Assembly (NCBI GenBank): GCA_020726505.1
Contig: JAHLEZ010000002.1
Coordinates: 1,178,001-1,242,000 of the forward strand
Origin: Leptodontidium sp. MPI-SDFR-AT-0119
Taxonomy: Eukaryota > Ascomycota > Leotiomycetes > Helotiales > Leptodontidiaceae
Reading direction: 5' to 3'
Length of the DNA stretch: 64,000 nt
Numbering within the stretch: the stretch's first letter is position 1; every line of letters begins with the position of its first letter. A program made the position numbers and the translations under genes. This document shows positions 58,440 through 64,000 of this stretch, piece after piece. The notes under the pieces were generated by a model. The model was not told where the DNA came from, did not search any database, and worked only from the letters and a program-made list of their open reading frames with translations.

Positions 58440-60588
58440 TCACGGACTTGTCAAGTCAAGGAAGTCAAGCTTTCTCGCCACAGCTCCAACATCATCATCC
58501 GGAGTTCCCTCCTTACTCCTATCAACCTCATCGATACTGATAGTCTCCATTCCTTTCAACCCTCCACCAAGCTTTGACGCTTTATACACCTGATACTCCT
58601 TCCCTACTAAGCTCATGATATCCTTCTGCGGACTCCCCGGGTTCTCCTCCCTCAACCTCTTCATATTCTCTTTCACAAACAACTGATACTCACTCACCTT
58701 CGCCGTCCCAGCATTAGCTCTCGGGACAGGTTTCGTCTGCACCAATTTACTCTTACAACCCCCACACCGATGTCTCGCCGGGTCAATGCTCTTACTGTGA
58801 CGCTTAAACTCAACACCGCACTTCGTACACTCCCACACGTATTTATAATCGATAGCATAACTATGCTTCGTCGTGACCTCTATCCCCCTATCCGAGAAAT
58901 CACGAGAGCACTTCGCCGCCCAAGCTTTGAACTCCTTGCCGTGTGGGTTCGTCTTGATGTTGCTGACCATGAAGTTTGCGAGGTGGCAGAACTCATGCGC
59001 AATGACATTCAACAGTCGTTCTTCATCGTCGATGACTTTCTCGGCTAGTTCGATGGCCGCGTGGTGCCGGTAGATTGTCTTCCCTTCTGGCGCGGTGGAT
59101 GAGGATTTGATGGTTTCTCGTTTCCAGTTCGCTCGGCCGGCGGTGGTATTGAGTTTCTTGCTCCAGATGATCTTTACTCCTCCTGTCGAGGCTGAGAGTC
59201 TAGCTATTTCGCCATTGGTGATTTTGGTGTCTAGTTCGGCCAGGAAAGACTCGGCGAGTGCGTGTTTCGATTGCGAGAATGCCTTTTTGGCTTCTTTTGC
59301 TATTCGGTCTTGCTTCACGGGGCTTTTCTTGGGTGATCCTTCTGGTACGGTGTTTTCTGCCAAGGACCTTGGTTTAGGAAATAGAGTCTTCTGGGGCGAG
59401 TACTCATCATTCCAGTCGTTGACTACGTCTTGCTGCCAGAAACCGTCCATACTTGGTCGATGTGGAGTTGATGGGATCCGTGGAAATTGCTTTTTGGGAG
59501 ATTGTAATCGTTTAGGCTGTAAAGTTGGACTTCCAGGTGGTGTAACAAACCGGGCTTCTTTAGAGAATTTTCTTGGTTTGTTTTCCGAGGGTGAGCTGGA
59601 TTGGATGTTAACAGCCACAAAAGAAAATGGAGTCGATGACTTACTAGCTCAGAGTAAATGGATCATCAATGTCAGACGTCATCAAATCGGCGTTGGCTGC
59701 TGTCTTCGCTGCTTTGGGATGTTTCGACGGAGCTCCCTCGCCGCTCCTCTTCGTTCTGACTAGAGGCTCCATATCTCCATAGCCCCCTGCGAAGTCCTCG
59801 AGATCCACAGATGTCTTCTGTGAGTCCTGGAACACATCGTCCTCAAATTTGAGCTTTCCCATTCTACGTCCTAGGTCATCGGAATCTGAGTCTTCGAGTT
59901 CTGCCGGTCGCCTTCGACCCTGGACAAGCCTCCTGACGGACCTTGGAGGTGGTGCTTCAACAATAGATTCCTCATCTAGAAATGTACTGTCGTCGACAAT
60001 GAAGTCGGATAATCCAGAATCATCTCCATACTCTCCCTCATCTGAATTAAGGCCGACGACCTTTTTCGTAGGTAGTTTCGCTTTCTCCTTTCCAACTGCC
60101 CTCTTCCGAGGCTTTTCCTGTTTCCCCAAGTCTTCATTCTCCTTTAAACTCTCGCCGCCGGGCCCCAATTTAGACACATCCTCAGACTCAGCATTCGGGA
60201 TTGACTTGCTGACCAACTTCTGCTTACGTGCTTGAATCTTCGGTGATGACCTTTTCAATCCATCAGAGCCATCCTTGCCTGAAGCGGAGCTAGCAAAAGG
60301 TCGTAACAGCGGATTATCGGAGGTCTGATTCAGAATCCGTTTCTTTGGCCTCGGTTTGACAGTTTCCGAATCCTCTCTCCTCTTTGACTTGCTACCAGAT
60401 CTCTCAATCCTGCCCTGGGTAGTTCTATTGCCAATTCTCGATTCATCCAAAAAACCGTTGTCTGTTTCCAATGTTTTGCCTGGACGCGACGACCCTGAAG
60501 ATGCAGGCTTTCTTGCAACAACCTTGCGACTTATGATCTCCGCAAGATCTGGAAACTCATCGTCGCTATCCCCCACTGGTCTGGCCAT
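58440..60588 (-). CDS. SprT-like metalloprotease with zinc ribbon and HMG box (GCNA type)
   Basis: Two exons, 59645-60588 and 58440-59595, over a 49-bp GTAAGT...CAG intron; 699 residues. Residues 1 to about 400 are charged and disordered, with acidic and SP-rich patches. The SprT domain follows, with zinc motif H-E-F-C-H (His515, Glu516, His519) and probably His533 as third ligand. A zinc ribbon has Cys571, Cys574, Cys592 and Cys595. A C-terminal HMG-box-like helix set (about 614-656) contains Y-Q-L-F-V-K-E-N-M-K. Disordered region, SprT and HMG are the GCNA architecture, a family linked to removal of DNA-protein crosslinks. The protein should be nuclear. Two shorter ORFs would result if the intron were missed. 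Confidence 0.9.
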
Positions 60589-60977
60589 TGTCGAATATCA
60601 ATGTTCTGGTCACGAGGAGGAGTGGAAAGCTGGCGAGAATCTTTGTTGAAACGTTGATTGTGAGGGTGCGTTGGCTCGGCAACACTCAGATGAAACCAAA
60701 TAAGTGTCTTGCAGCTTTCAACTTCAGTTGGAGCCGCATTTGACAGTCAAAATCTTAAGAACACCAAAGACTAAATGTAACAGTAATCAAAAGGGCATTT
60801 ATACAGTTCGCTGCAAGCTGGAAATGCAGTAAAGGCCGAAAGGATGTGTTTTCATCACGTGGATCTTACCCCAGAACCCCGAGCTCTCGCCGAGCAGCTA
60901 CCCCGCCGTCACTTCTCCCTATATTCCCATTCAACTCCACGCAACTTAAACCAAAAACAAGATAAACTATAGCAAAA
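60589..60977. promoter_or_regulatory. Divergent promoter between the GCNA-type and HIT genes
   Basis: 389 bp between the two start codons. It is A-rich just before the HIT start (CAAAAACAAGATAAACTATAG). No clear TATA box. Confidence 0.5.
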
Positions 60978-61700
60978 ATGGCAGCCTGTATCTTCTGCAA
61001 AATCGTCAAAGGTCCAACCCCCCAAACTCCATCCAAAAGCCATTTGCTAACACAATTCCAAATACAACAGGCGATATCCCCTGCTTCAAGCTCTTCGAAT
61101 CCGACAAAGTCCTCGCCTTCCTCGACATTAACCCTCTTAGCAGAGGCCACGCCGTGCGATCCCCTCGAATAATCCCAGCCACAGCTTGCTAACTCGGATA
61201 TAGCTTGTCATCCCCAAGTTTCACGGAGAGAAGCTGCTCGACATTCCCGATGATCAACTGTCCGAGATTCTGGTACGACATGAAATCTGATTAAGCGTGA
61301 TAGTTGGTGGAAGATTGGAGTATTTTTGCTGATGGTACCCGTTTACACAGCCGGTTGTGAAAAAATTAGTTAAGGCTACGGGAGCAGAGAATTATAATAT
61401 ACTGCAGAACAATGGACGGATTGCGCACCAGGAGGTTGATCATGTAAGTGGTTCCGTGGGAGGTGGATGAATCGGACGAATGGAGTGCTGATTAAGGATT
61501 GTCTTGGTTATAGGTACATTTCCACATGGTAGGTTTTGTTTCTCTGTACAGTATTTGATTTAAGCCAATTAATCGCTGACCTTCGCGGACAGATTCCAAA
61601 GCCAAATAAGGAAGAGGGAATGTCGATTGGATGGCCTCAACAGAAGATAGATATGGATAAACTCAAGGAGCTATTCGCGGATATTAAGTCGAAGATGTAA
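60978..61700 (+). CDS. HIT-family nucleotide hydrolase (Hint/Hnt1-like) with a 15-nt micro-exon
   Basis: Six exons give 133 residues in frame: 60978-61011, 61071-61153, 61204-61272, 61351-61443, 61514-61528, 61593-61700. The N-terminus C-I-F-C-K-I-V-K-G-D-I-P and L-D-I-N-P-L-S-R-G-H are typical of Hint proteins. The catalytic motif H93-V-H95-F-H97 is assembled across splice sites: H93 ends exon 4 and V-H-F-H-M is the whole of exon 5 (15 nt), followed by I-P-K-P in exon 6. The last three introns are phase 0. The first donor is GTCCAA, a weak site, but only this splice makes the conserved K-G-D junction. Hint enzymes hydrolyse purine nucleoside phosphoramidates such as AMP-lysine. Confidence 0.9.
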
Positions 61701-62000
61701 ATTACAGAGTGGAGTGGTGGGGTTTAGGAGGAACGAACGGGTGGCATGTGTGGGTTGCTGGCTTAGAAGTACAATATCAGAAAGGAATACAGGACGTTCG
61801 GATGAGGAAATACAAACAAATGCTCCGTGTGATTATTTGAGCTTTTCTTTATATGCCCGTCGAGATTTTTGGTCAGTACCGCATCTATCCTGAACAACGC
61901 CGTCATCACCACATGTACATTGCTATTATACAAGTCTAGACCTTCCGACCTAGATCTATTTCGTGGTTTTCGATTGTGGACATATCTCTCAAAAAAGTCA
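61701..62000. other. Short convergent intergenic region
   Basis: 300 bp between the HIT and CRAL-TRIO stop codons; it should contain both 3' UTRs. Nothing else is visible. Confidence 0.55.
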
Positions 62001-63962
<1,962 letters not shown>

Positions 63963-64000
63963 TAGGGCTGGTTTAAACAGTTGAATGGTTGCTGACTGGG

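Overview
The window looks like a piece of a filamentous ascomycete (Pezizomycotina) genome. The genes have short GT-AG introns of about 50-110 bp with CTAAC/CTGAC-like branch sites, and the gene set is fungal (FKS1 glucan synthase, GAS/GEL glucanosyltransferase, a Rsc1/2-type RSC subunit). The repeats carry a repeat-induced point mutation (RIP) signature: extreme A+T, TpA-rich sequence, and repeat copies that differ by transitions. A leotiomycete (Helotiales-like) origin is my guess and is not shown by the sequence. The window has two compartments that meet near 27 kb.

Positions 1 to about 27,000 are an A+T-rich retrotransposon block with no intact host gene. Its history can be read from target-site duplications (TSDs). 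A complete chromodomain-bearing Ty3/gypsy element (A1, 4598-12313, 249-bp LTRs, TSD CTAAG) carries a 255-bp solo-LTR-like insert in its integrase region (10641-10895, TSD ACAAG). The 3' end of a second A-family copy is split by a minus-strand Ty3/gypsy element (E2, 14415-25383, 302-bp LTRs, TSD AAGAC). E2 is split twice. One split is a plus-strand, internally deleted relative (E1, 14726-17411) that landed in the polypurine tract of E2. The other is a compact element (C, 21031-22714, identical 145-bp LTRs, TSD ATAAC) that is not RIP-mutated and holds a 78-bp tandem array. A1, E2 and the A2 copy are RIP-degraded. The inserts C and 10641-10895 look untouched and probably arrived later.

Positions 27,100 to 64,000 are ordinary gene-bearing DNA with eleven protein genes: an alpha/beta hydrolase (27337-28392, +), an RSC chromatin-remodelling subunit with two bromodomains, AT-hook and BAH domain (29567-32535, -), the deubiquitinase Otu1 (33149-34419, +), a GH17 cell-wall glucanase (35056-36291, -), serine palmitoyltransferase subunit Lcb1 (41376-43157, -), 1,3-beta-glucan synthase Fks1 (43853-49810, -), a GPI-anchored GH72 1,3-beta-glucanosyltransferase (54345-56115, +), Mog1 (57440-58204, +), a SprT/zinc-ribbon/HMG protease of the GCNA type (58440-60588, -), a HIT-family hydrolase with a 15-nt micro-exon (60978-61700, +) and a Sec14/CRAL-TRIO lipid-transfer protein (62001-63962, -).

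The clearest functional theme is beta-1,3-glucan. Within 21 kb lie the enzyme that makes the polymer (Fks1), one that elongates or branches it (GH72) and one that cuts or remodels it (GH17). Lcb1, which starts sphingolipid synthesis, lies between two of them. The wall genes have unusually long upstream gaps (about 5.1 and 4.5 kb) packed with strand-biased simple repeats. I found no tRNA, rRNA or CRISPR. All exon borders were placed by eye from splice consensus, reading frame and family similarity.
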